Of a stretch of 64,000 bases of DNA, positions 35,691-46,268 are shown one piece after another. A program made the position numbers and the translations under genes. Each line of letters opens with the position of its first letter. Positions within the stretch are counted from its first letter, which is position 1. The stretch is from Henckelia pumila (Eukaryota; Streptophyta; Magnoliopsida; Lamiales; Gesneriaceae): assembly GCF_033568475.1 (NCBI RefSeq), contig NC_133121.1:2790001-2854000 (forward strand), written 5' to 3'. Below the pieces are notes generated by a model. It saw nothing but the letters and a program-made list of their open reading frames with translations, had not been told where the DNA came from and made no database searches.

Positions 35691-36888
35691 ATTTATTATT
35701 TTTTTTAAAAAAAAATCTTAATTGTTGTCGGAAACTCGATCCGATTCAAATTATCCGGGGTCGGATAGTACCCGAATGAACCCAACTAGTTATATTTATT
35801 TCTCACATCTATGATATACTATTATATATATATATTAATAAAAGTATAACTAAATAAATATACACGATTAAAATATATTTTAATATATTGATAAAATTAT
35901 AATAAAATAAACATCTTATATTTGTATTTAAATAAAAGAACAAGAATTAAAATGACAAAACTTTCCATAACATTCCTAAATCAATTGCAAAAAATTTCGA
36001 CTATCGAAATCATGTAAACGGAGACAAAAAGCGATATTTTTTATGATTTATAACATTCATGTTGAATACTTTTTTGAAATTTTCAGACTATAATATTGAT
36101 CAGGTTTTCTTCGGTAGCGTGGAACCGTACCTTCGGGCTCCATCTATAGATATCAATTTTTTTTTATCAATGTATTAAAATAAATACAACCTTTTTAAGA
36201 AAAATCTAATCGATAAGATTATATTGAAAATTTAAAATATTACTTAGTCGAATTTAACGAGAGTATTGGACTTAAAATAAACTTAAGTTGAGGATACGCT
36301 TGATTTTTTTTTTTAGTTTAATCATGTATTAATTAAGTCATTTATAACTTTTTATGTATTAATTTGTCAGTTTATATATCGATAATTTGTATATCAAAAT
36401 GATTTTCACTCCCTTCTTCTTATTATTATTATTATTGTTATAATTATTCATAATTTACTTATTACCATTCGTTCATCAATTATTTGGCATTTATCAATTA
36501 TTTGGCATTGTTTTGAAGTATCTACCTGTCTCTATTATGTAAGAGAGGGGTCTCTTGTTATGTGGTGCACCAATGCCTCTATTAACCATTGTCTAATTTT
36601 TTGCCCACTAGTTCTGAGACTTGAAGAAGTGTAGTAAGATGAATTTTCTTTATTGTGGATTTTATTTGTTCAGAAAACTTATGTTGAAGACCGATCTATA
36701 ATTTTTTACAACTTATGCAATTGGGTCATTTGAGAAGAGCTCTGTCGGTTGAAACACCAATTTAAGCAGTAACATGTTTGGTTTAAGGTTGATTGGGTAT
36801 GATCACATTTGATGAATTTAAAAAAGCACAGACGGTAAGTTTGTTTCAAAATCGGAATAATAATCGTTTGGTAGATAAGAAGTGAGAA
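35691..36888. other. AT-rich intergenic DNA, nothing recognised
   Basis: This stretch has poly-T runs and a short TTA repeat (about 36418-36436). The words 'caattatttggcatt' repeat in tandem around 36478-36508. No gene was seen. Confidence 0.4.
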
Positions 36889-36893
36889 ACGTT

Positions 36894-37260
36894 GTGACAC
36901 TCGGAGCTGAGGAGGCGAGGAGTGATCGCCGGTGCTAAGAGGTTGCACGGACAATGAGCGGCTCCTGGTAGGCTTCTGGGCGGAGGGAGACATGAATGAA
37001 CCGATCCTGCCGAAATGAGAGGTATTATGAGACTGTGTAGGTATGAGACTACATAGTTGAGGAGATTTTAAAAGATTTCATATGTACTACTCATATCAAG
37101 AAGGTGCATCTTCTTTTCGGGAGTTCATAATATAAGAACTCCAAAGTTAAGCGTGCTTGACATTATAGGATGGGTGACCCCTGGAAAGTTTCTCATGGTG
37201 CATGTAAGTGAAGACATAAGCATGCTGAAAAGACTCGTCGTGATACAGTGAGTCGTTACA
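36894..37260 (+). mobile_element. solo LTR of a Cassandra TRIM with a 5S rRNA-like segment
   Basis: The 367-bp unit starts TGTGACAC and ends CGTTACA. It is flanked by a perfect 5-bp duplication AACGT (36889-36893 and 37261-37265). At about 37135-37203 it carries a 5S rRNA-like stretch: the Pol III A-box region AAGTTAAGCGTGCTTG (37144-37159) and the C-box region GGATGGGTGACC (37168-37179) followed by TGGAAAG. A 5S segment inside the LTR is the hallmark of Cassandra terminal-repeat retrotransposons in miniature. No second LTR was seen, so it is a solo LTR fossil. Confidence 0.9.
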
Positions 37261-37265
37261 AACGT

Positions 37266-39090
37266 CTCATGTAGGATTCTTTAGACTTGACTTTGATGCG
37301 CGATACAATGAGATGATTGGTTACGTTAGTGTAGGTGCGGTGATCCAAGATCACAATGGTATTGTTCGTGTTGCTTAGCTAGAGAAATAGATGGGCACGT
37401 AGGATTTAAAAACAAACAAACAAATACAAAAAATTAAAAAAATCGAACGCGTGCAATAAGGCTAGTTATTATTAATTAAAGATGGTCAATGGAACCCAAA
37501 AATGGGAAACTAAAACTAGATGACCGATTATAATAAGAAATGACCGATTTCGATTAATGTTAATCCACACGCCTGCAAAAAAATAAACAAAAGGCCTATA
37601 AAAACGCAGGTATGGGGTCAATAAGATCCGCAGCCATAGCATATGATATATGTTATTCAATTATTCTTTATCAATAATTTATTTGCTTTTGCAGCTGTAC
37701 ATGGCTGACCACGTACAATTTTCACCTCGAATATATATTTTTAGCTTAGGGAACGAAAATACGCAACAAAATAAAAATATACGGCGGAGCTTAATGTTTT
37801 ATTTAGACAAATACTTTAATTTTTTAAGTTTTTATAAGCGGAAAAAAATTTAAAAACTAAAAACATTAAAATATGTGTTTGGATAAAATTTTAGTAAAAT
37901 ATTTATGGAAACATTTTTAAATTTTTTTGTCTAAATATAGTTTTTAAAAAACAATTGAAATATATATTTTGTGATATTTTTAGGCTTCATTTGGACAAGA
38001 ACAAATAAAATGTTTTAAAATATTTTAATTTTTTTTAAGAATAAATATGTATTGGACAATTATTGTATAAAAACATTTTTACCATTATATAATAGTAAAA
38101 TGAAGTATGAAAATCAAAACACTTTACTTTTTAACCATACATATATTTGTATAGAATTATTTTCCAAAACACAATTGTTCTTAAAACAATTTTTAAAATA
38201 TTTTATAAAAAACAGTTATAAAAACGTTTTATAACTAGTCGTGAGCCTAAATTTCATATTGTCAATTCCGATCTTATAATATAAGATCTTATAATTTGGG
38301 GGATATGAAGGTGGAAGGCGTCGTGTATCATGCGTAGAAAATAGTTGCAACCGCATCTTAGCATTATTGCTTCATATTGTTGGAGAAAATAAGTAAACAA
38401 GGGAGTTGAGCAAAAAAAAAATCAGGTGATATATATTATTAGAGTATTAAGTGCGATTTTTATATGTTTAGAATCACATTTTTCTAACAATATGTCTTCG
38501 GGATTGTATTAAAAATCTTGAAAAAAATACGATTATTATTATTATAGTTTTTTTTAGCATAATTATTATTATTATAGTTGTTATTATCGTATATGTAAAT
38601 TAGAACGAGATTAAATTTGTCTTGAAAAGAAAACAAATAACAAAATAAACATACCTCATTGTTTTCTATACTATTATGAAGACCATTATCATCATTATTA
38701 TTATTATTATTATTATTATTTTAAAATACACTTTCCCAATCATTAATGATGTTTCTCGACAAAATCCTTTATTATTTAACCTAAATAAAAATGGATCATG
38801 CTACATGTACAAATTAGATTATAAATTAAGTTACAAATTGCATTTATAATTACAAAACTATCCTAAATACATTTTGAATTTTTTTTTTTAAATAATATGT
38901 AGGAATAATTTTGTAATTTCAATTACATTTTGTAATCAAATTTGTAATCTCATTTATACATATAGCATTTTTCATAAAAATGGTTCCTTAAAATAAAGTT
39001 TTCAAAATTTATTTCTTTTTTCGCATGAGTTTATTTAAGGAAAAAAAACTTATTTCTCCAAATATTTTTGGCAAAACATTTACACAAACA
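37266..39090. other. AT-rich intergenic DNA
   Basis: This stretch contains ATT-type simple repeats (about 38695-38720) and a 38000-38260 block whose edges TAGGCTTCATTT and GAGCCTAAATTT hint at an old short inverted-repeat element. No gene was seen. Confidence 0.4.
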
Positions 39091-39094
39091 AACG

Positions 39095-39151
39095 TTACGT
39101 CACGCTACAATTTTGACTCGAAACAACATTAAAACTGCAACTACTATATAA
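39095..39151 (+). promoter_or_regulatory. putative promoter of the DUF1645 gene
   Basis: TTACGTCACG (39095-39104) holds an ACGT/TGACG-type bZIP site. TTTTGACTC (39111-39119) resembles a W-box core, and TATATAA (39145-39151) is a TATA box about 120 bp before the start codon. These would suit stress or hormone control, which is an inference. Confidence 0.45.
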
Positions 39152-39271
39152 CATTCTTGTTCGGAAGAAAACTCATTTCCTGTGTGTCTCTCCTTTCTCA
39201 ACACTTTCCTCTGCAAGCATTTGATTATATTATATATCTCAAACTCACTGAAACAGAAACAGAACACCAAA

Positions 39272-40300
39272 ATGGAAGTAATTTCACCATCTCTAAATGT
39301 ACCCTTCAACTTCCACACTCCCTGCATCAGCGCCCCTTCTAGCCCCCAGAGCCTCGGCGCCACCTTCTTCTACAGCGCCCCCAGCAGCCCCGCACGGAGT
39401 TTCCACGGCGGCGACAACTGCTCTCCGTCGTCTTCGTCGGCTGTTCCTTTCTACTGGGAACAGAGACCCGGAATTCCTAAAGAAGAATACTTCAGCAGCA
39501 CCGAGCAAGGCACAGACTTCGAGTTCGATTCCAGTGCTAATTTCCAGAGATGTTCTTTGTCTGCCGACGAGCTTTTCGATGGAGGAAAAATCAGACCATT
39601 AAAGCCGCCGCCTGGGTTTCTGTACCACAAGAACAAGCCCTTGGGTTCTCCGAAATCACCTCGTTCGCCCACGAAACTGATCGTTGAAGCATTCTCCCCC
39701 CGCCACAGGAAGAAAGATTTCGACCCGTTTGCCGCAGCCTTGGAGGAGACGCGAAAATCGAACGTTCAAGAAAACGTAAATGCAGACAAAAGAGGAGGAG
39801 ACAAAACATCGAGCGATTCATCCAAATACACTACAGGTTCCAAGTTTCGAGTTTCTGATCTGTTATCCGATCAAGAACCCACTAAATATCAACGCCCCGC
39901 CAAGGCTACACTCTCCTCTGCTTCGTCTCTCTCTTCACTCTGGCATAAAAAATGGAAGATCAAGAACTTGTTTCTGTTCAGAAGTGCATCGGAAAGCTGG
40001 GCAACAGATGTTAATAACGACCAGTTGAAGAAGAAAAATTCGTTCTTGAGGAAAACCCATGATCAAGAAGATGAATTTACTACAGAATCAAGTTTTAGTT
40101 CAACTGCTAGCGGTGAATCGGAATCGAGCAGGAGAAGATCAGTGCCTCCGATCTCAGCTCATGAACTTCATTACAGTGTAAAAAGGACAGTGGTCGAGGA
40201 AATGAGGAAGAGGAGGAGTTTGTTTCCACACAGACAAGGGATATTGGGTTGCTTGGGATTTCAACCAACTGTTCCTGAAATTCATCGTCAAAGCCTGTGA
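39272..40300 (+). CDS. DUF1645 family protein
   Basis: This intronless gene encodes a 342-residue Ser/Pro-rich, mostly disordered protein. The N-terminus MEVISPSLNVPFNFHTPCISAPSSP, the VPFYWEQRPGIPK block, repeated SAPSSP motifs and a late LSSLWHKKWKIKNLFLFRSASE block are typical of the plant DUF1645 (PF07816) family. Arabidopsis and rice members have been linked to stress and grain traits, but the biochemical role is unknown. The frame is open 30 codons further upstream; the ATG at 39272 is preferred because it starts the conserved MEV block and follows a purine-rich leader. The basic patches (RHRKKDF, KKKNSF, EEMRKRRSLF) could be nuclear-localisation signals. The 5' half is GC-rich (over half G+C) against AT-rich flanks. 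Confidence 0.9.
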   Translation: MEVISPSLNVPFNFHTPCISAPSSPQSLGATFFYSAPSSPARSFHGGDNCSPSSSSAVPFYWEQRPGIPKEEYFSSTEQGTDFEFDSSANFQRCSLSADELFDGGKIRPLKPPPGFLYHKNKPLGSPKSPRSPTKLIVEAFSPRHRKKDFDPFAAALEETRKSNVQENVNADKRGGDKTSSDSSKYTTGSKFRVSDLLSDQEPTKYQRPAKATLSSASSLSSLWHKKWKIKNLFLFRSASESWATDVNNDQLKKKNSFLRKTHDQEDEFTTESSFSSTASGESESSRRRSVPPISAHELHYSVKRTVVEEMRKRRSLFPHRQGILGCLGFQPTVPEIHRQSL

Positions 40301-42456
40301 TTTTGATCTGTTTCCATGAATTAAGGGGTGAAAAATATGAATAATTGTCATGTAGCAATGCGGTTTCGTGACTCTTGTTTGATGTGGATTCACGTTTTCT
40401 GTCATTCTCTTGTTTTGTATGTTTTTGAAAGCTCGTAAATTTTGCTAAATACAGAGTTTATATGCGTAATCTCGGATTCACTACCATTTGCTAAAGCTTA
40501 ATGATGCTTCCTTTTTCGATAATTATGTATGAAACTTTCATGAATGATGCAATTTCTTCGTTTAGCTTGATTGTGACACATAATCGATGTGATTTTAAAC
40601 TCTGATTCGATCATACAAGTTTTTGTGTTTTTGATGTTTATTTGGATAATGCAGTATCATAGTTGATGTATTTTAAATGATTAAAGTATGGAAAGAGTGA
40701 AAGTTATTACATTTTTAATTAATGAGAAATAATTGTCTCTCCCAACAATGCGGTGATGTCTTACTTCATAAAAACACCTAATCTTTTGAATTATTCCTAC
40801 AATTCGAGTGGATTTTTAATAATCCAAGGATGAAATGTATAATCCTAATATTTATTTAGTTAATTGATTTTGAATATTAATATATCCTCTCCGAGATTCT
40901 ATTGATTTTCCCTCAGTTTTGACGTAAGGTAGGTGGAGCACATGAATTAATTGAGTGGCCTAGTGAAAAATATAGGTTGGGATCATATGATATGATCATG
41001 CTAAAGTTACTCTTGCAGACAAAAAGTGAAGCCACCAACTAACAAGTGCTCGATTATCTTTATCAAAAAAGGTTCATTTCACTCATAATTCATAAAAAAA
41101 TTATTCAATGTATGTCCCCTCAGCTAGTTAGCCTCCTTTTCCCCGGAGTTGGTGAAATATTAGAGACAGGCTACGTCTTCATCAAAAAAATATCTATTAA
41201 GAAAATAAACCAAAGCTTTGAGAGTTCACTTGTCTAAAATATGACTTTGACCCCTCGTTCATATACCGGGTCAGACTTCAAAAAGGAAAAAAATAAGTAA
41301 AAATGACATCAAGAGATGTTTCCACAGACCTCAAATACAACTACTCTGCCGAGTGCTGACCATTGAATACGAAGCCATAACAATTATGACAATGACTCTG
41401 CTTCACGGTTAAGTCAGTCCCGTGCAAGAAAATATGATAACATTATATTTACGTCCCGCACGTTTAAAGGCTCGTTGGTCCGGCTTGACGTTTAAACGAT
41501 ATATCGAACCCAAATTGACGCCTCTAATCAGATAATATTAGAGGAGTCGTAGTGTAATTACTTTTTTTCCCCCCACTTGTTTAACCAAAAAAGAAAAACA
41601 AAAAAAACAACCGACAGAATTGGTGTTGGGTGATTGGCAGGAGAAAGATATGAAATCGGTGCATAAATGAATATTTATATATATAAATAAAATATGAATG
41701 CTAAATATTTATTTTATGGCCCTCGCTTCTAACCCACATGTTGGTTACGAGTCCGGAAAATATGATCAGATGGGGAGTATGTCTATGGGACCATGCCGCT
41801 GGAGAGACTCGGGTCTCCCATTGAAGTTAAACGTGTGGCTGAGAAAAAGCAATGGTATTAAATTTATTCGATTCGATTTTTTTTATTAAAAAAAAAATAG
41901 TGTGAACATTGACATTCTACCAAGAGATTTTGACAAGAAGAAAATCAAACCTTGGCCGATTTGTTTGAATGGTCAACTCAGCAAGATATCCCTACCCAAG
42001 TTGGAGAATGAAAAGAAATGTTTTATTAACCATCGACACTTCACAGTTTTAAGGCTTTAAGCAACTATCCAAGAACTGAATAGGACTAGGCAATTTAATA
42101 TATCTTCCGCGTGAAACTCAATATATTAAGTTCATCTGATGAAAGCGACGGTATCTGCTTGCGGCCGCAGAGACATAACGACTAACGAGTTCCAGCTCCC
42201 AAGCATATTCGAGTTCAAGCCCAATGATAGAGTCGAGCAAGCATCTCAAGGATAAAATACTGGAGAAGAGGAGTTGAAGACCGATAAAAACAAATGTGAA
42301 GGCCGTCTACAAGTGATATAAAACCAAATGCCAAACGTCTCGTTTACTAGCTAAGACTAGCAGTATCAGTCAAATCGCTGGGTCGCTCGCAATACAATTG
42401 ACATTAAGACTATATGATCTTGTAGTACGATTCCATCTGCTTAGGAAATAGTCACC
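40301..42456. other. intergenic DNA, no firm gene
   Basis: This stretch contains the probable 3' untranslated region of the DUF1645 gene and AT-rich DNA. A less AT-rich, transcript-like block at 42120-42480 probably belongs to the 3' region of the minus-strand ZOP1-like gene. Confidence 0.4.
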
Positions 42457-42603
42457 TCAAGAGTAGCGCAGATAACACAGGTTCATGCAGAACCACACTA
42501 GATGATAAAAAGTTGTGATCACCTTTTTTCGCAAGTTATCTTGTGCATCTTTCAAAGCCTGAGAAAAAATATATGCATCGTAGTGCCTTTGCGTGTTGGT
42601 CAT
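42457..42603 (-). CDS. doubtful 48-residue open frame downstream of the ZOP1-like gene
   Basis: A short frame starts MTNTQRHYDAYIF and contains QALKDAQDNLRKK, then ends in a Cys/Tyr-rich hydrophobic tail. An AG acceptor-like CTGCAG lies about 20 bp upstream and a GTGATC donor-like site lies inside. It may be a 3'-untranslated exon of the ZOP1-like transcript or a chance frame. No family was recognised. Confidence 0.15.
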   Translation of the reverse strand: MTNTQRHYDAYIFSQALKDAQDNLRKKVITTFYHLVWFCMNLCYLRYS

Positions 42604-42862
42604 GGTCACACTGATTCAGAATTCCTGCAGTTTAAAAAATACCGATAAGAATCACACTATGTGCAATAACAAAAAATAGTATTTCAGAAAGTTTTGCGTG
42701 CCATAAAAAAGGTAATATACGATTACAGAGTTGAGTACTATCAGGAAAAACATAAATACCAACCGATTAACATGTTTTGGTTTTCAACTGTGTTGTAGTT
42801 CACTTGAGAATTCTAGTGAAATTGACCTCTTTTATCAAACTTGACACATACTGCAACTCATT

Positions 42863-45451
42863 CTAGCGCTTATAAAGTCCCAGCAAAGGTTTCTCTCTCT
42901 TTTCGACTCTCTTCTTCGCAGCTTCCCTAGCCTTAATGGCAGCTGCTTCCTCTTCAGATACAGCTTGTGGCTTTCCATCTGCCCTTTTTCTCTTACCAAC
43001 AGTGACAGACGAAGGAGCACCCTTTACAGCTCTCATGGGATTGAGCGGTGTGGAGACAACACGCCCAGGTGGAGGTGCAGTTTGAGAGATGGAAGCACTC
43101 TTAGATTCAGTGGCCGGTTTATTAGCTGTTGCTAACGGTTGTTTCCCTATAATAGATTTCTTCCCGATAGATTCTGATGATTTTTGAGATGCAGCAAGGG
43201 CCTCCTCTCGTGTCACCCACTTACCTACAACATTGGCTCACCATGAGAAAAGCATGAACAAGAAGGAATTTTTTTTTAAGGGGGGCAGAGGTAGAGGTTT
43301 GAATCATTGAAGAAGAAACTGTACCTATAGAATCTGTATAATAAAAGCCAGAATTTGGATCATAGTAGCAACCAGTCCTTTGATTGTAATAATAGCCTGA
43401 TGAACTTTCATACTCCCAATCTGCCATGTCCACATAATAAAAAAAAAAGGTTAGTACAGAGACATTGTTTTAAGAAAAATGGTAATCATCAAAGGGAAAA
43501 TATAGACAAGCTCAGTTATAAACTAACACCGGCATGCTAGAACTTAAGGAGTTTAATTTACCTGCATTCTAAGACAAAATTTAATTGTCATACTTGTCTT
43601 AAAACATAACGCCTTCATGAACTTCATGAATAGAAGGTTCGTAAATCATACACTAACAAAATTAAAAAGTGAAATCTCAGGTCATTAATTGGATACGACA
43701 TATTCAAAAGGATAGATAAATCTACTAGTCCCAGTGAACACTGGATGACCATTAATTCATTTCATAATTCAAAAGACACCAAAACTTTACTACCTTCAGA
43801 TATTGTGGAACCTCCTCCTGTTCCTCTATTATTGTCCTCGGTAAGTAGTGCATCTGCGTTAGAATCCCTTGCCTCCTGAAAAGATGCCAAGTCCTTTTCA
43901 TAGCTGCGCTTGGCTTTCTGGCAAAAACAGAGCAAAAATAAGAGAACTTGAATACCAAAAGGAATACGAGCAAAAATATTTCTGGAGATCATTAAAGAAA
44001 TAGGAGAAAATCATGAAGTGCTTTGTAGATAACTATGGGAAAGCATTTGAATGATGGAAGAAATACCACCACTAATTCTGCTCAAAATGATAATTACTAA
44101 GTTGCCACCACGAATTATTTACATGTAAACTAATAAGCATTAGGAATTGCCACAAATAGGGGCTGTTGTGACTAGCAACGAGTAGCTGCTTAAACCTACT
44201 ACCTGAGAAGCAAACTACAGAAGTCACAGGAGAAAGGTAATGTAAATATGAATCATGATAGAAAGCTGAGCAGCTACATTGTGCAAGCACTCAAAAAGGG
44301 GTCCCCTTTGACAAGCCACTTCAGATATGGCACGGCCAAGGTTGATAAATATACGGTTCATCAACTGTCAGCATTCAGAACTTCAGATATCTTGGAGGTC
44401 GCAAAAAATGTTTGCAAATGAGAGTACATTTAAATGACAAATATCCAAACAAGGGAGAAATTTTTTTAAAACAATGTGAGTGCTTACAGACTCTATTTGT
44501 TCCATGACACGAACTGCTGCCTTTTCTTCTTTATCTTTTGCAGCTTTCTCTTCTCGCATGGTAGTGAGCTTTTGGGAAACATTAGCCTTATGCCTCTGGC
44601 CAAGCTCATGATTTCTAATGCTTGCTGGATTGTTTGATAACCAAATTTTGCAGATGTCACACCATTTGTTACCCTGGCTAACCCAGTACTGCAGAATAAA
44701 AAGAAGGATCACTCAACAGATAATGTCGAGAGAAACCATATAGAGAGAAAGAATAGGAAGAACCGAATACAGTCAATCATATTTACATGTTTTCATTATT
44801 GAACTAAACTAGCATTACAGCACACACATTGTGTGTCTAACAGAATCAACTATTATATATAGTATATATAATATAGATGATATAATAAGATATTCTTTCA
44901 AATTAAGAGCATGAAAAAACATTGAATTGTACAAATTTGACCATTGAAAACCTTATGAAAGAGTTCAGACTTCACAGGAATGCATTGGACAACCAAAACT
45001 CAGATTCACCACTCTACCAATGATGCAAATCATACTCGAGCTTTTAAAACAAATAGTGAAATTATCCATAACAAATGGAAACAATCCAGGTGAAAAATAA
45101 CTTAGCCAGAGTCCATATCTAGCAGCATTGAAAAAAATAATACATTATACATCACAACAAAATACACTAGAACTCGTGAAATCTTAACTTGGAACAGTGC
45201 ACTTTTATCAGCATTGGAACTTGGAAATTCTAAGTTCGGGATTGGAACTAATCGTCTGAGTTCTTAATTTAGTTTTGCAAAAGTTGTTACGAGGAACAGA
45301 TATATGCGTATAACCACCCAAAAAAAATCATACATTCACACCCCAAATACGGTCGTTGAATCAAATCTTTGAGCTTACAATTAAAAATTTAAAATGTTCA
45401 AAAACAAAGGGCGATAGTTTAAACGAGGAAGGGTGAACATACCTCTGTCAT
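42863..45451 (-). CDS. ZOP1: zinc finger and OCRE domain protein, ZOP1-like
   Basis: This is a nucleic-acid-binding pre-mRNA splicing protein resembling Arabidopsis ZOP1, which is also tied to RNA-directed DNA methylation. Five exons are read on the minus strand: 45451-45443 (only MTE), 44688-44488, 43917-43794, 43420-43325 and 43224-42863. The total is 792 bp, 263 residues. A U1-type C2H2 finger spans residues 13-36 (Cys13, Cys16, His30, His36), followed by a charged coiled-coil-like stretch (TTMREEKAAKDKEEKAA). The OCRE domain, rich in aromatic residues (EYESSSGYYYNQRTGCYYDP), covers about 112-148. The C-terminal half is Ser/Thr/Ala-rich with basic GKRKRADGK and a Lys/Arg-rich end (REAAKKRVEKREKPLLGLYKR). 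A nine-base first coding exon is unusual but gives the expected MTEYWVSQ start. Confidence 0.92.
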
Positions 45452-46268
45452 GGCTCCAAATTAATTTTCCTGGCTGAGATATATATATATATATCTGAAT
45501 CGGAAGAATTAAGAGCTGAAACTCAGTAACTTGGGCTCGCGATTCCGGAATTCTCGACTTTGAATATGATCTAGTCCTTAACCCTAAATTTTCGATTCCC
45601 AATTCTGTTCGCTTACCCGACGACGTTTCGAACTTTAAAACCCCAACCCAGCGCCCCAAAAAGTCTTGCTGAAATCCGTTTGCATTCAATTTATTCTACA
45701 TTTCCATATAAAAAAAAGCTAAATAAAGTAATGATTTTGTAATTTTGGTTGACTTAGTTTAATCGATTTTTTTTATCGAAAACCAAAAAAATGATTTTGT
45801 AAGAAAAAACACATTATAGCTTTTAAAAAGCACTTTTAAAAGTTAACTTAAAAAAATATTTTTAAAAAAAAAAAAACTACAGAACGCAAACGAGCTCTAT
45901 ATCAACTAATGAGATCGTGGATAAAATTTTTAAGTGAAGAAAAATTGTCCTAAAATAATATTCATCTCTGAAATTTGAAGATTAGTATGTATATTTTAGA
46001 AGGGAGTAGTGTACAAGAAAAGCCTATACTATATATATTCATGTAATCTCACACATTATCTTGTATTTATAAGACCAGTTACCTATAAGGCTATAACTCA
46101 TATATATGTATTGTACAACAGCCATTTATATTCAAACTCGTGATCATATCAGCATTTCATTCGGACACCGCGGTTATTGCTATCAATATACACGCAACAA
46201 GTGAGACATCCTGCACTTGAATCCGCGCTGCTCCAATTTTTATCAGCTCGAAAACGCCTTTAGCGCTC
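45452..46268. other. intergenic DNA between two minus-strand genes
   Basis: This is the promoter and leader of the ZOP1-like gene, with a (TA)n run at 45478-45493, and the 3' untranslated region of the kinase gene (toward 46268). Poly-A and poly-T runs are present and no other gene is visible. Confidence 0.5.

Noticed and set aside
38000-38260. Possible inverted-repeat element with TAGGCTTC/GAGCCTA edges
   Set aside because: The inverted repeat is too short and no target duplication is visible.
41745-41840. 5S rRNA-like words ('gaagttaaacgtg')
   Set aside because: Only about a dozen bases agree and the C-box is missing, so a second 5S-derived element is not supported.
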